A stretch of DNA of 64,000 bases from Muricea muricata (Eukaryota; Cnidaria; Anthozoa; Malacalcyonacea; Plexauridae). A program made the position numbers and the translations under genes. The number at the start of each line of letters is the position of its first letter. Positions within the stretch are counted from its first letter, which is position 1. The notes under the pieces were generated by a model. The model was not told where the DNA came from. It saw only the letters and a list, made by a program, of their open reading frames with translations, and did no database searches. Of this stretch, positions 1 through 15,771 are shown in pieces. The stretch is from assembly GCA_963855995.1 (NCBI GenBank), contig OY979730.1, forward strand, positions 4,723,341 to 4,787,340, in the 5' to 3' direction.

Positions 1-12
1 CTAACAAGCTGT

Positions 13-1034
13 TTATACTTTTTCAAGCTTTCTTGGATTAAACTTTTGACCAGCTATTTTCGAGGAATAGTAATCTTTTTTGGCATTTCTTAGTTTTATA
101 TTTACTTTATTTCTGGTTAATCTGAAGTTTAACCAGTCGTTCTCATTGTTAGTCAAAATGGCTTTTCTTTTAAATTTGTCCCTTGTATTCATAAGATTCT
201 TTATATCATTTGTAATCCAAGGAGCCTTTTTTGATCTTATCTTTTTGTGCTGAAGTGGTGCATGTTTGTCTAGAACATCTAGAAATATTTTTTTTCCAAA
301 TTTGCCACATGGCATTTGGATTTTCAGCAGAGAAATATATATGTTCCCAGGGTTGTTTTAATAAGTCTTCAATAAATTTTTCTTCATTAAAATTTTTCAC
401 GTTCCTAATTTCAAGAATATTTTCTTGTTTGTCTATGACAGAAATTTTTTCTGATTGCAAATACCAAGCTATGATCACTAATACCTGTGTGAATGACACC
501 AGAATCTGAAATTTTTTCTGGTGTATTAGTAACAATATGATCAATAAGGCTAGAGGTTGCCATAGTCACTCGAGTAGCTTCATCGATCATTTGAGTTAAC
601 TGGTATAATTCGTATAACGACTTTATTTTCTTTGTTGGGATGTTTGCATCTTTATCCGTTTTTAACATATTACAGTTTAGATCACCCAGGATATACATTT
701 CTTTATTTTCATTGTCAATAGCTTTGATCAAGTTTTCAAAATCATCAAAAAATTTTGGTAATGAACTGGGTGGTCTATAGACTGTAGTAACAAGAAACTG
801 TTTGCTATGTGGTTTAATAATTTCCACACAGACTGCTTCTAGTTCAGGGGGAACTAGGTCTTTTCTTATTTTGTAATTGATGGAGCTACGTAAGTAAATA
901 CAAACCCCTCCACCATTTCTTGATCTGTCTTCTCTGATAACATCATAGCCATCCAGGCTAATCATGTTATCAGTTATATTTGGATCAAGCCATGTTTCAT
1001 TAAATGCAATTAGATCAATGAATTTGTTTGTCAT
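13..1034 (-). pseudogene. LINE ORF2, endonuclease domain and linker, frameshifted
   Basis: The first 200 residues are an endonuclease/exonuclease/phosphatase fold: an FNETWLD block near the start, a GGGVCIYLR block, the catalytic-type GDLNCN motif near the middle, and the closing SDHS motif. This domain nicks target DNA for target-primed reverse transcription. The frame breaks near position 460 and again near 290. Both breaks fall at T/A homopolymer runs, after which the linker continues in another frame (HAPLQHKKIRSKKAPWI block). These look like indels in an inactive copy. Assembly error in the homopolymers is an alternative. Confidence 0.8.
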
Positions 1035-1166
1035 TGAAAAGTTAATTTCATCTATTTTTCAGTAAACTAACTATGTTTAAAAAAGCCATTTTGAAGTCTC
1101 TTTCATTTGGTATTGAGCTGAGAGTTCCTAAGAAATTGCTGCTCATATTTTTGCTTGACATATTAT

Positions 1167-1805
1167 TTACTCTAGTTTGTGTTTCATCATGCGTTTCACA
1201 TGACTGATGTACATTGTCCATTCCTTCTGACGAGCAGAAGATAGTCGAAAAAAATGGTTGTTAGTGTTTTGAATTGTGTTTGACTTTAAGTATGTACAGA
1301 ATGCCCTTCCCAAAGCTTTATCACCATCCCGATTTAGGTGTAGATTAGATCTATTTAATAATGACTTTCCTATGTAGCTATTATCTATATATGTGATCTT
1401 ATGTTTGGAGCATAAGTCATGAACTAATTTGTGGTAATATTCAATTTTGTGATTGTTTACCTTACCATCATAGCGTTTGAAAGCACCAGACACAGCTACC
1501 TTGTTGGTGTGGCCTTTTGCTTTATTAATCAGGTTTTCCATGTCAGCTGCAACTTTCTCTGGTTCTTTGTGTACCAAGTCGTTTGTTCCAACATGTATGA
1601 TGATGGTGTCATACTGCAACTTCTCTGTTTGGTCATCAAACTTTGCTGAAATCTGGTTTACAGTGGCTCCACTGTATGAATGTGAAATTGCCTTGCTGCG
1701 TGCAGCCCTGGCAATCTTGTTCCCATCGATATGCTTTACCATAGAGTCCCCTATCACCAAAACTGCTTTCTCCTGTTTCTCAAAATGGTGATAGACGTTG
1801 ATCAT
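1167..1805 (-). CDS. LINE ORF1 with SGNH/GDSL-type esterase domain
   Basis: A 212-aa ORF. Block I is LVIGDSMVKHIDG, with the nucleophilic serine in GDS. Block III is HVGTNDLV. A C-terminal NRDGDKALGRAF stretch replaces the usual DxxH block, as is common in retrotransposon ORF1 esterases. This protein type is thought to act in the retroelement RNP. It lies about 130 bp upstream of ORF2 on the same strand. The first Met is taken as the start, but the true ORF1 may begin further upstream. It is open throughout, yet its partner ORF2 is broken. Confidence 0.75.
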   Translation of the reverse strand: MINVYHHFEKQEKAVLVIGDSMVKHIDGNKIARAARSKAISHSYSGATVNQISAKFDDQTEKLQYDTIIIHVGTNDLVHKEPEKVAADMENLINKAKGHTNKVAVSGAFKRYDGKVNNHKIEYYHKLVHDLCSKHKITYIDNSYIGKSLLNRSNLHLNRDGDKALGRAFCTYLKSNTIQNTNNHFFRLSSARQKEWTMYISHVKRMMKHKLE

Positions 1806-1860
1806 GATAATTTACGAACAGTTCTCCTTCAAATGCCTAATACCTCCCATTTTTATTCAT

Positions 1861-2338
1861 TTTAGAAGTCCAGAATCCCTCTTTTCCGCCGTTCCACGTA
1901 TTCTTTGAAAAATCCTTCAACTATGACACCAAGTTCGTTTATTTTCTGACTAAAACATTCTCTTGTTGTTACCTGTGCTGTTTTTGGTTAAAGAATGTCG
2001 CTTCCACTTCCAATTAAGTTAAAAACGACGTCTTATCGTGTTATCATATTTTTAAAACTAATAGCGTGGTCCGCCTGAAATATGGAACAGCGCCATATAT
2101 TTTCAGTCATGTGACTAACATCAAATATCAACATCGTAAAGATCTTCCCAAAACTTTGTTTTGATGTTCGTAAGTTTTAATGAATAGTAATGCTCATTTT
2201 GAATACGTACGGCATAAATATCTTATAAAACTAATATCGTGGGTCGCAGTGTAAAAGCATTATCCATACACAATATGTACTTAAAGGGAAACCAGCGCAG
2301 TTTTAGAATTGATGTGTTGTTGAAAACCTTCCACCAGG
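1861..2338. other. Non-coding stretch between two transposon remnants
   Basis: No ORF with a recognisable domain and no clear repeat structure. It may include the LINE 5' UTR on its left side. Confidence 0.4.
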
Positions 2339-2708
2339 AAAACATTTAAACAATTTGGTAATAGCAGGTTATTCTGGTAATAAAAACCTATGCCCAGTGC
2401 AGCATTTGAAGTCCTACTTGGGAAAGACATCAACGCTGAGGGGGACACATGCTGAATTGTTTATGAGCAATCGGAAACCCAACAATCCTGTCAGTTATGA
2501 ACAAAACTGGAATAAACACTGCAATTTATGGTGCCACAGCACCAGAGTAGCGCTAGCATCCACCTCAGCAGCGCATAGAATAAACATTGATACAAACAGA
2601 ATCCTTGCTGCTGCAGATTGGAGCAATGAAAGTACATTCAGTAAGTTTTATAACAAAACCAAGAACTATGACCAAGACTTGTTGTCAAGCATATTGAGCG
2701 ATAGCTAA
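2339..2708 (+). pseudogene. Tyrosine recombinase C-terminal fragment (DIRS/Crypton-like)
   Basis: About 117 residues open to the stop. Motifs in order are CPVQHLKSYL, CHSTRVALASTSAAH (the HxxR region of tyrosine recombinases), ILAAADWSNESTF, and FSKFYNK with the candidate nucleophilic Tyr. This spacing is seen in YR recombinases of DIRS-like or Crypton-like transposons and in related captured proteins. The catalytic N-terminal half is missing, so this is a relic. I cannot tell the superfamily from this piece. Confidence 0.65.
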
Positions 2709-4170
<1,462 letters not shown>

Positions 4171-4172
4171 TG

Positions 4173-4545
4173 TTCAAGGTTGTTAACAATATTGTTCAAC
4201 ATTGTTACACCTGATTGCAGGCTAGTTCAGGCTCAACAACTTCAGTGTTCAGTGTTGTTGACAACCTTGAACAGTGTTGGCAGCAAAACATTGTTTAATG
4301 CTGTTTTCATCAGGCCAGAACTGGTTGTTTATTTTTCGCTGTGTAGTTACTTTGAGGTCAGCGGCAAATCGTGTTGTTCAACAGCACTGATGTAATACGG
4401 CAGAACTAAAATACTACCAACTGGTAATTCTATCCCACGCACACTTTCGTTTTCGCATGATCGCATCTTGTTGGCTTATCGCGACTGGATTACACTTGGG
4501 AGACTATAAAATTGCAGTAGTTGTGGCACGGTTAATTTCTTTTTC
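4173..4545. repeat. Dispersed repeat fragment, shared with 9,002 and 13,150
   Basis: The second half (about 4,340-4,545) is nearly the same as 9,002-9,150 and 13,150-13,340, including the phrase GATGTAATACGGCAGAAC. The first half has inverted TTGTTCAAGGTTGTTAACA and ACAACCTTGAACAGTG motifs about 80 bp apart. It is a partial third copy of the start of the duplicated 2.2-kb segment. Confidence 0.75.
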
Positions 4546-4548
4546 GGA

Positions 4549-4838
4549 ACCATCCTCAGAGATATGAAAAACTAGATTCATATTAATCTGACACTGCAGA
4601 AAACAACGAAAAATTCGTTGTCTCGAGCGTGATTCGAACTTGCATCTTCGGATTTCTAGACCGCCGCTCTACCAATTGAGATATCGAGTCAACTGGGATT
4701 GGTAGCGAGTCATATCCAATTTAAGTGCACGAAATATTTTCGTGACGAGTTAACGCTTGTCTTTGAAAACGCGCAGTGTTTCAATTCTATTTGAGAACCA
4801 TCCTCAGAGATATGAAACACTAGATTCATATTAATATG
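4549..4838. repeat. About 40-bp direct repeat flanking a tRNA-like sequence
   Basis: AACCATCCTCAGAGATATGA and its continuation (about 43 bp) occur at 4,549 and again at 4,796 with only a few differences, 247 bp apart. The tRNA-like sequence lies between them. This fits a SINE dimer or a tandem repeat unit; it is long for a target duplication. Confidence 0.6.
4617..4690 (-). ncRNA. tRNA-derived sequence (SINE head or tRNA pseudogene)
   Basis: Read on the minus strand it has an A box (CAATTGGTAGAGC) and a B box (AGTTCGAATC). The acceptor halves GACTCGA and TCGAGAC pair at six of seven positions. The anticodon position reads AGA. The anticodon stem has two mismatches and there is no long variable arm, so it is not a functional tRNA-Ser. 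A tRNA-derived SINE is likelier. Confidence 0.55.
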
Positions 4839-4849
4839 ATTAATGTATA

Positions 4850-7671
<2,822 letters not shown>

Positions 7672-7878
7672 CCGAAAAACTCCCATTTTTAGACATACTG
7701 ATCTGTAAAGAGAACACAGAAATACATACGGATATTTATTACAAAGGAACAGACAGTCACCAATATCTAGACCTTTTTTCATGCCATCCAAGTCATGTTA
7801 AACAGAATATACCGTATGCATTAGCAAGAAGAATATGCACCATTGTAACAAAAGACGACATCAGAAACATTCGACTGC

Positions 7879-8610
7879 ATGGGAGAACTAGAAACCTTTC
7901 TAACCAACCAAAACTACCCAAAGAAACTTATTAGTAATGGAATCGAGAAAGCAAAAAAACTAACGATTGAGGAGCTACGTAATCCAAAGAAAAAATCAGA
8001 CAACAACAACAAAACTCTCCCATTGGTCATCACCCACAACCCCAATAACCCACAAATCGTAAATATGGTTAGACAGAGCATGAACTTCTTGCGACACTCA
8101 AAGAAAATGGAGTCAACACTAAAAAATACTGATTTCATTGTAAGCAGAAGACAACCAAAAAACTTAAAACAAATTTTGACGAAAGCAGAATTTTCAAACA
8201 GCGCGATCAAGAGGGAAGTAACAAAGTGCAATGAACCTAGATGCGGGACATGTAACATCATCATAACAGGTGATTCCCAAATTCTGAAAGGCAATAAAAC
8301 GTGGACTATACACTCCCCAATGTCATGTTTGAGCAGGGACGTGATTTATATAATCATTTGTTCAAAATGTCAAGATTACTACATTGGTCAAACTCAAAAT
8401 CTACGAAATCGCGTAACTCTACACAAGGAACAGATAAAACACGAACAGTATAGACATCTACCGGTAAGCAAACACCTCCACAGATGCAACAACGGGATGT
8501 TCAGAATAATGCCAATTTACCAATGTTCGAACAATAATAGAATTGAAAGGGAGTCTAAAGAAAGTAACATTATATCAATCCTCGAACCAAAGCTTAATGC
8601 ATGTAATTAA
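7879..8610 (+). CDS. Penelope-like RT C-terminus with GIY-YIG endonuclease (partial)
   Basis: A 243-aa ORF. After an RT thumb/linker section, residues about 118-127 hold a CNEPRCGTC zinc-like cluster. The endonuclease core CSKCQDYYIGQTQNLRNRV follows at about residues 160-180, and HKEQIKHE lies just downstream. The GIY-YIG domain is the endonuclease typical of Penelope-like elements. The upstream RT catalytic motifs are absent, so this is the 3' part of a truncated element. The Met at 7,879 is only where the frame opens after a frameshift. Confidence 0.85.
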   Translation: MGELETFLTNQNYPKKLISNGIEKAKKLTIEELRNPKKKSDNNNKTLPLVITHNPNNPQIVNMVRQSMNFLRHSKKMESTLKNTDFIVSRRQPKNLKQILTKAEFSNSAIKREVTKCNEPRCGTCNIIITGDSQILKGNKTWTIHSPMSCLSRDVIYIIICSKCQDYYIGQTQNLRNRVTLHKEQIKHEQYRHLPVSKHLHRCNNGMFRIMPIYQCSNNNRIERESKESNIISILEPKLNACN

Positions 8611-8714
8611 ACACCATTCATAACATTCCAACAATGACGTAATACATGAAATATTTCCGTAAACAACATCGTTATGAATATAAAGGATACAATCACACTC
8701 GTAAACCTCATATA

Positions 8715-8748
8715 GCACCTGAAGAGCTTTTAGCGAAAACGTTTGTGC
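8715..8748 (+). ncRNA. Minimal type I hammerhead ribozyme motif in the Penelope tail
   Basis: Stem I halves GCAC (8,715-8,718) and GTGC (8,745-8,748) pair fully. The core CTGAAGA (8,719-8,725) fits CUGANGA. Stem II is GCT-TTT-AGC (8,726-8,734), three pairs. GAA (8,735-8,737) completes the core. Stem III would be the palindrome AACGTT (8,738-8,743), so activity may need a dimer. T8744 sits at the cleavage position. Hammerheads of this minimal form are known in Penelope-like elements. Activity is not shown here. Confidence 0.8.
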
Positions 8749-8820
8749 AATAATATTGTAAATAAAAAGATTTTAAAACGAGTGAGTTATGTTTATTTTT
8801 TGTTGACTAATCAAACTATT

Positions 8821-8999
<179 letters not shown>

Positions 9000-9001
9000 G
9001 A

Positions 9002-11245
9002 TGTAATACGGCAGAACTAAATACTACCAACTGGTAATTCTATCCCACGCACACTTTCGTTTTCGCATGATCACATCTTGTTGGCTTATCGCGACTGGAT
9101 TACATTTGGGAGACTATAAAATTGCAGTAGTTGTGTCACGTTTAATTTCTTGTTGGAACACTATTAGAAATTGCTGGAAATAGCGTATCAGAGATTTTTC
9201 AATCCAAAATTTTCTGGTGTAGGCATGCCCCGGACCTTCTTAGACGACTCACACCTTCGACTTTCGACTCGATTTTTATAGAATCCTAGTTACGGGACTG
9301 ATGTAGCTAAAAACACACACACACTGAGAAGTAACAATTTGAATCCCCAAACACAATGCAACACGTACTACGAATCTAAATTATTATTTTCGATCTTTAT
9401 TAAGATTAGTGGCTTTTCACGTTGATCTCATTTCAAATTATTCGTTTATATTATTGTATCGTAACTTTCGACCGTTGTATAGGCTTTAAAAGTACACTAT
9501 ACAAAATTTTAAATGGATATCTATGCACTGCTTCACAGGCGTCCTTGTTCTTGCCGCACGCAATCTTTTTAACAGGTTGTCCTATCTAAAATTTCTTGCT
9601 TCATCAGAATCCAACTATTATTTATCCCATTTGGAACTGGAATTTATATTAAGGTAAATGTAAATAAAAATATTTTAATGGAGATAGCATTGAAGTAGAT
9701 TGGTGAGAATACATTTTAAGCTGGCAGGGGTCGGTTGTACGAAGGCCGTTTAGCTTAAACAGCGGATAAGACCAAAATATCGAAGAAGTATGTATATTCA
9801 TGGAACAACCAAACTAAGAAGTTTAAACCTGAATGGAGCAATTACCTTTACAACTACGTGTTTAGTGACTAGTGTATAAGTTTTAAGTTCCGTCATTCAC
9901 GAGATCTCTGAGAGTGTTGTTTAATTTTGGCTCATCCGGCGCCAGGAAAACAAAATATATCGTTTGAAGATCTATAAACATTAATTTATTTGAACAAGAA
10001 AGGTACCATTTTATGTGTAACATATCAACTTTTCTAACGGCTTATTTCCTTTGTCTAAAAATTTAACCAGCTGTTTCAGTTTGTGCATTTCAGCATGTAT
10101 TTGAAAATCTTAGAAGAAAGAACTTCAATTTTTTCACGCAAGACTTCTCAAGAGATATCTTCATGTTCATAAAAATGTCATATTATAGAAATTTGGTGTT
10201 GCACCTTCTTGTTTATTGACTTCGTGTTTAAGAAACTGGCTTTCAAACAATTGGTGAAACGAAGATTGAAGCGCGAAAGTGAGTGTGCGTGCATGTGGTG
10301 TTCAATATTACGAGATTGCGAGGATGCTTGAAATTTGGAGGTATAGTTCGTTGGCTACAAGAATGTCCGATTGCCAAGTATCTGTGTTAATTTTGTTAAT
10401 TTATTTCAAGAGCTATATCAGGCTCAGGCATCAATATGTTCATGGAAATTTAAATTACGAATTTATTTTCTTTCTTTTTATCTGAACCCAGCTTCTATTT
10501 ATTCCGTTTAGAACTGGTGTTTATAAAGCCGGATGCATATAGACGAAAATATCTTAATAAAAGCGCATTGAGGTAAATTCCAAGGTGGGATTATGTTAAC
10601 TTCGCAAATATGGCGCTGCATTTTATGCCTTATATTAAGAGTGTGAATTTCATAAGCGGTATACAATCCATCTGATGCGGCATGGAAGCGCTCGGCCATA
10701 CCTCGTGGAACCTCTACTGAATTATTGCATGTATATACTTCTGTATAATGGCAAGCAGAAATTATGGTCCTATTTCCATAACAATTCCTATTATATTGAA
10801 GTCTCAAAACAACGAAAACGCATAACGGACAAGAATTGCACTAATTATTTAAAGATCTATATAGTACCATTGATTTATTCTTTTCCAAGACAACCAAAAC
10901 TGTCATAGCATGTATAACAATTGTTTAATTCAACAGCTAATTCAATTGGGGTAAATTTAAATATCTGTTTCAGTTTGTGAATTTCTGGACGTATTTGAAA
11001 CCATAGAACATCTATAAATTCAATTTTTTAACATAAGATTTCTGGAAAGATATTTTGATGTTGATTGACAAGGCCGATGGAAGTTTGCCGTTTCAGATTC
11101 GTGCATATTAACCTTAGATTTAAGAAATTTTATTTTAACATCCAAAGCGCGAAAATAACGATGAGTGTATGCAATATTACGAGATTACTGACAAGATGCA
11201 TGAAAATGAGCACGTATTGATTCACTACAAGAATTCACTACAAGA
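9002..11245. repeat. Duplicated 2.2-kb segment, copy A
   Basis: It aligns along its whole length with 13,190-15,415 at an offset of about 4,175-4,190 bp. Stretches such as 10,279-10,485 match exactly in translation. Inside the unit, 9,600-9,740 resembles 10,485-10,600 and 9,990-10,280 resembles 10,900-11,170, so an older, more diverged tandem duplication of about 0.9 kb is nested within it. No protein domain is recognised; the short ORFs look incidental. Confidence 0.85.
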
Positions 11246-11569
11246 AGTACAGCGGTATGTTGACTAGCACATTAAGGTTAAAGTTTAATGAAGGTGTGTC
11301 AGAGTAGCACATGCACAATGCATATAGATAACAGAAGCCGACGTGTTGTTAAGCACAGATTTAGAAGTTAAAGAGATGTTGTTACTTTCTTAGAAGTTAA
11401 TGACATATTGTTACTTTCTCTAATAAGATATATAAATCATATTTCATGCAATTTAGTCAAACCAGAACACAAGCTGAGCAGTCACATCTTTGAATGACCA
11501 AAATAAGTCGACAATAAGAAGATTATTTAGAAAGTATAACCACTCTTGATTTTAGTTAATTCATGATAT
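11246..11569. other. Non-coding spacer between duplication copy A and the second Penelope relic
   Basis: No ORF or repeat recognised. AT-rich sequence with short phrases such as GTTGTTACTTTCT repeated at about 11,380 and 11,410. Confidence 0.35.
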
Positions 11570-12240
11570 ATTTGATATTTTACATGCAAACGTTTTCGCT
11601 AACTATAGTTCTTCAGGTGTGATTAATATGAGTGGTTGTATGCCTTTATGTTAGCTAGGGTTCAATTGACGTCAATCTACAGTTATGATAATGAGGTTGC
11701 GTACATTGCTGAACACATTAACGAATGTTTATTAACTATTTACAAAGGGGACAAAAGTTGTGTTCTAAGTGTTCAGATCAGGTTTCAAAATAGAAATAAT
11801 TTCTTTTTCCTTAGATTCTCTTGATAATCTAGTATTGTTGTAGCAATTGTATAAGGCAAATCTAGAAGTTTCTACCGTTGCATGAAATTTAAATGCTCAA
11901 TAACATGTAAATATCTGTACTTCTCGAGTTTGATTTGCTCTTTGTGGACCGTGACTCTGTTTCTGAGGTTTTCAGTTTGACCAATATAGAAGCTTTCACA
12001 TTTCGGGCATATGATGGCATATATGATGTTCCTTGATAGGCAGTTCATGTCGGAATTGATTTTCAATGTTTTTTTCGCTCTTGAATGTTATGGATTCCCC
12101 CGTGGTAATGAGGCTGCATGTTCCGCATCTCGGCTCGTTACATTTTGTTACCGTTGTTGCCTTTGAGGGTGTCGATGAAAATTTCGCTTTAGTTAAATGC
12201 TGTTTCAAGTTTTTTGGTTGTCTTCGACTTACTTGAAACA
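11570..12240 (-). pseudogene. Second Penelope-like element, decayed 3' part
   Basis: On the minus strand, 11,996-12,241 encodes the linker with CNEPRCGTC, and 11,872-12,066 encodes the GIY-YIG core CPKCESFYIGQTENLRNRV. Frames shift between them and stop early. The sequence closely resembles the 7,879-8,610 ORF in linker and endonuclease but in opposite orientation. The 3' tail at about 11,580-11,620 keeps the hammerhead-like region. Confidence 0.85.
11583..11618 (-). ncRNA. Degenerate hammerhead-like motif in the second Penelope copy
   Basis: On the minus strand the CTGAAGA core and the GAAAACGTTT block are kept. Between them lies ACTATAGTTAGC, which no longer forms a clean stem II, and the flanking stem I bases do not pair. 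This is the equivalent of 8,715-8,748 and is probably inactive. Confidence 0.5.
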
Positions 12241-12311
12241 TGAAACAGCATTTAACTGAAGCGAAATTTTAATCGAGACCCTCAAAGGCAACAACGGCAA
12301 CAAAATGTAAT
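12139..12311. repeat. Head-to-head inversion of Penelope sequence
   Basis: About 70 bp of the Penelope linker (12,139-12,208) reappears inverted at 12,242-12,311, with about 33 bp between. Indels differ between the arms. This suggests foldback during reverse transcription or an inverted junction of two truncated copies. Confidence 0.75.
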
Positions 12312-12403
12312 TTTGATATTATATATAAGTATCGAATACACAAGTATCGAATTTAGAATCATTGAATGAATAGAGTGCTCAATACCGGAGTAGAGCTAAT
12401 AAA

Positions 12404-12524
12404 GGACAACCAATTGGTTACTTAATATGAATTTTATTTCACTACAAATTTGTTTCGTGTGGCAAGCTCTGCTTTCAAATTTGTAGTGAAATAAAATTCA
12501 TATGAAGTAACCAATAGGTTGTCC
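12404..12524. repeat. 121-bp hairpin sequence
   Basis: Arms begin GGACAACCAATTGGTTACTT and end with its near complement at 12,505-12,524. They continue through TGAATTTTATTTCACTACAA. The loop is about 25 bp around 12,450-12,472. It may be a small foldback MITE or the inverted 5' end of the Penelope copy. Confidence 0.7.
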
Positions 12525-13149
<625 letters not shown>

Positions 13150-13189
13150 TGTGAGGTCAGCGGCCAATCGTGTTGTTCAACAGCACTGA

Positions 13190-15415
13190 TGTAATACGGC
13201 AGAACTAAAATACTACCAACTGGTAATACTATCCCACGCACACTTTCGTTTTCGTATGATCACATCTTGTTACCTTATCGCGACTGGATTACACTTGGGC
13301 CTATAAAATTGTAGTAGTTGTGTCACGGTTAACTTCTTGTTAGAACACTATTCAAAATTGCTGGAAATAGCGTATCAGAGATTTAAGAATCCAAAATTTT
13401 CTGGTGTAGGCATGCCCCAGACCTTCTTAGATGACTCACACCTTCGATTTTCAACTCGATTTTTTATAGAATTCTAGTTACGGAACTGATGTAGCTAAGA
13501 AACACACACTGAGAAGTAACAATTTGAATCTCCAAACACAATACAACACGTACTACGAATCTAAATTATTATTTTTTCGATATTTATTAAGATTAGTGTC
13601 GTTTCACGTTGATCTCATTTCAAATTATTCGTTTATATTATTGTATCGTAACTTTCGACCGTTGTATATAGGCTTTAAAATGTACACTAGATACAAACTT
13701 TTAAATGGACATCTATTCACAGGCATCCTTGTTCCTGCCGCACGCAATCTTTTTAATAGGTTGTCCTATCTAAAATTTCTTGCTTCATCTTAATCCAACT
13801 ATTATTTATCCCGCTTGGAATTGGAATTTATATTAAGATAAATGTAAATAAAAATATTTTAATGGAGATAGCATTCAAGTAGATTGGTGAGAATACATGT
13901 TAAGCTGGCAGGGATCGGTTGTACGAAGGCCGTTTAGCTTAAACGGCAGATAAGACAAAAATATCGAAGAAGTATATACATTGAACATACCAAACTAAGA
14001 AGTTTTAACCTGAATGAAGCAATTACCTTCACAACTACGTGTTTAGTGTATAAGTTTTAAGTTCCGTCATTCACGAGATCTATGAGAGTGTTATTTAATT
14101 TTAACTTATCCGGCACCAGGAAAACAAAATATATCGTTTGAAGATCTATAAACATTAATTTATTTGAACAAGAAAGGTACCATTTTATGTGTAACATATC
14201 AACTGTTCTAACGGCTTATTTCCTTTGGCTAAAAATTTAACCAGCTGTTTCAGTTTGTGCATTTCAGCATGTATTTGAAAATCTTAGAAGAAAGAACTTC
14301 AATTTTTTCACGCAAGATTTCTCAAGAGATATCTTCATGTTCATAAAAATGTCATATTATAGAAATTTGGTGTTGCACCTTCCTGTTTATTAACTTTGTG
14401 TTTAAGAAACTGGCTTTCAAACAATTGGTGAAACGAAGATTGAAGCGCGAAAGTGAGTGTGCGTGCATGTGGTGTTCAATATTACGAGATTGCGAGGATG
14501 CTTGAAATTTGGAGGTATAGTTCGTTGGCTACAAGAATGTCCGATTGCCAAGTATCTGTGTTAATTTTGTTAATTTATTTCAAGAGCTATATCAGGCTCA
14601 GGCATCAATATGTTCATGGAAATTTAAATTACGAATTTATTTTCTTTCTTTTTATCTGAACCCAGCTTCTATTTATTCCGTTTAGAACTGGCGTTTATAA
14701 AGCCGGATGCATATAGACGAAAATATCTTAATAAAAGCTCATTGAGATAAATTCCAAGGTGGGATTATGTTAACTTCGCAAATATGGCGCTGCATTTTAT
14801 GCCTTATATTAACAGTGTGAATTTTATAAGCGGTATACAGTCCATCTGATGAGGCATGGAAACGCTCGGCCATACCTCGTGGAACCTCTACTGAGTTATT
14901 GCATGGATATACTTTTGTATAATGGAAAGCAGAAATTAAGGTCCTATCTCCATAACAATTCCAATTATATTGAAGTCTCAAAACAACGAAAACGCATAAC
15001 GGACAAGAATTGCACTAATTATTTTAAGATCTATGTAGTACCATTCATTTATTCTTTTCCAAGACAACCAAAACTGTCATAGCATGTATAACAATTGTTT
15101 AATTCAACAGCTAATTCAATTGGGGTAAATTTAAATATCTGTTTCAGTTTGTGAATTTCTGGACGTATTTGAAACCATAGAACATCTATAACTTCAAATT
15201 TTTAACATAAAGATTTCTGGAAAGATATTATGATGTTCATTGACAAGGCAGATGGAAGTTTGCTGTTCCAGATTCTTGTTTATTAACCTTAGATTTAAGA
15301 AATTTTATTTTAAGATCCAAAGCGCGAAAATAACGATGAGTGTATGCTATTTTACGAGATTACTGACAAGATGCATGAAAATCAGCACGCATTGATTCAC
15401 TACAAGAATACTCAA
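13190..15415. repeat. Duplicated 2.2-kb segment, copy B
   Basis: Second copy of 9,002-11,245 in the same orientation, with small indels and substitutions. Similarity on its left extends to about 13,150, shared with the 4,340 fragment. Homology ends near 15,415 after the phrase ATTCACTACAAGAA. Confidence 0.85.
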
Positions 15416-15601
15416 TACTAAAGTGTTAATGCAAATAGTGGAAATTCAAGAGAGGCATTCGGCACTTGATTCCTAAGCACCGTTCATGTTTGCGTACATC
15501 ACAGCATACCTACGTCAGGGCCTAAGTGTACTGTACTGCAGTTTTGAAATTGTTCCAAAAATTAGATGATTTGTTGGATCCGCATCGTTGCCTGCAAAGT
15601 G

Positions 15602-15609
15602 TATAAAAA
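15602..15609 (+). promoter_or_regulatory. Probable TATA box of the lectin gene
   Basis: TATAAAAA lies about 118 bp upstream of the lectin start codon. A transcript start near 15,630 would give a 5' UTR of about 90 bp. Confidence 0.5.
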
Positions 15610-15719
15610 GAATGCGCGCGGCTCCTTAGTACACCTAAGTTGTACACCCTGAAGTTGCTGACAGCAAGAAACGAAGGAAAAGAAGAAAGGCGTTGGAAAA
15701 CTACAATTTTAAACAGACG

Positions 15720-15771
15720 ATGTTTAAGTTACTGGCCATTGTCGCTGTTCTCTGTGCGACTTTTTGCGCAG
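15720..15771 (+). CDS. Lectin exon 1, signal peptide
   Basis: Starts at the ATG at 15,720 and ends at a GTAAGT donor after phase 1. It encodes a hydrophobic leader ending in AFCA-like residues, a typical cleavage site. Confidence 0.8.

Larger units (their letters stand above)
1..1860 (-). mobile_element. Non-LTR retrotransposon (CR1/L2-like), left part outside the window
   Basis: A minus-strand LINE whose 5' end lies to the right. An SGNH-hydrolase-like ORF1 (1167-1805) is followed by an AP-type endonuclease ORF2 (411-1034). Fragments of the endonuclease-to-RT linker run on to the window edge in other frames (206-544 and 13-315). An esterase-type ORF1 before an APE-type ORF2 is known in the CR1/L2 group. 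The RT domain would lie left of base 1. The right boundary is approximate. Confidence 0.8.

Noticed and set aside
10279..10485. 68-residue ORF, the same at 14,453
   Set aside because: Identity is explained by the 2.2-kb duplication; no domain, and neighbouring ORFs diverge without keeping frame.
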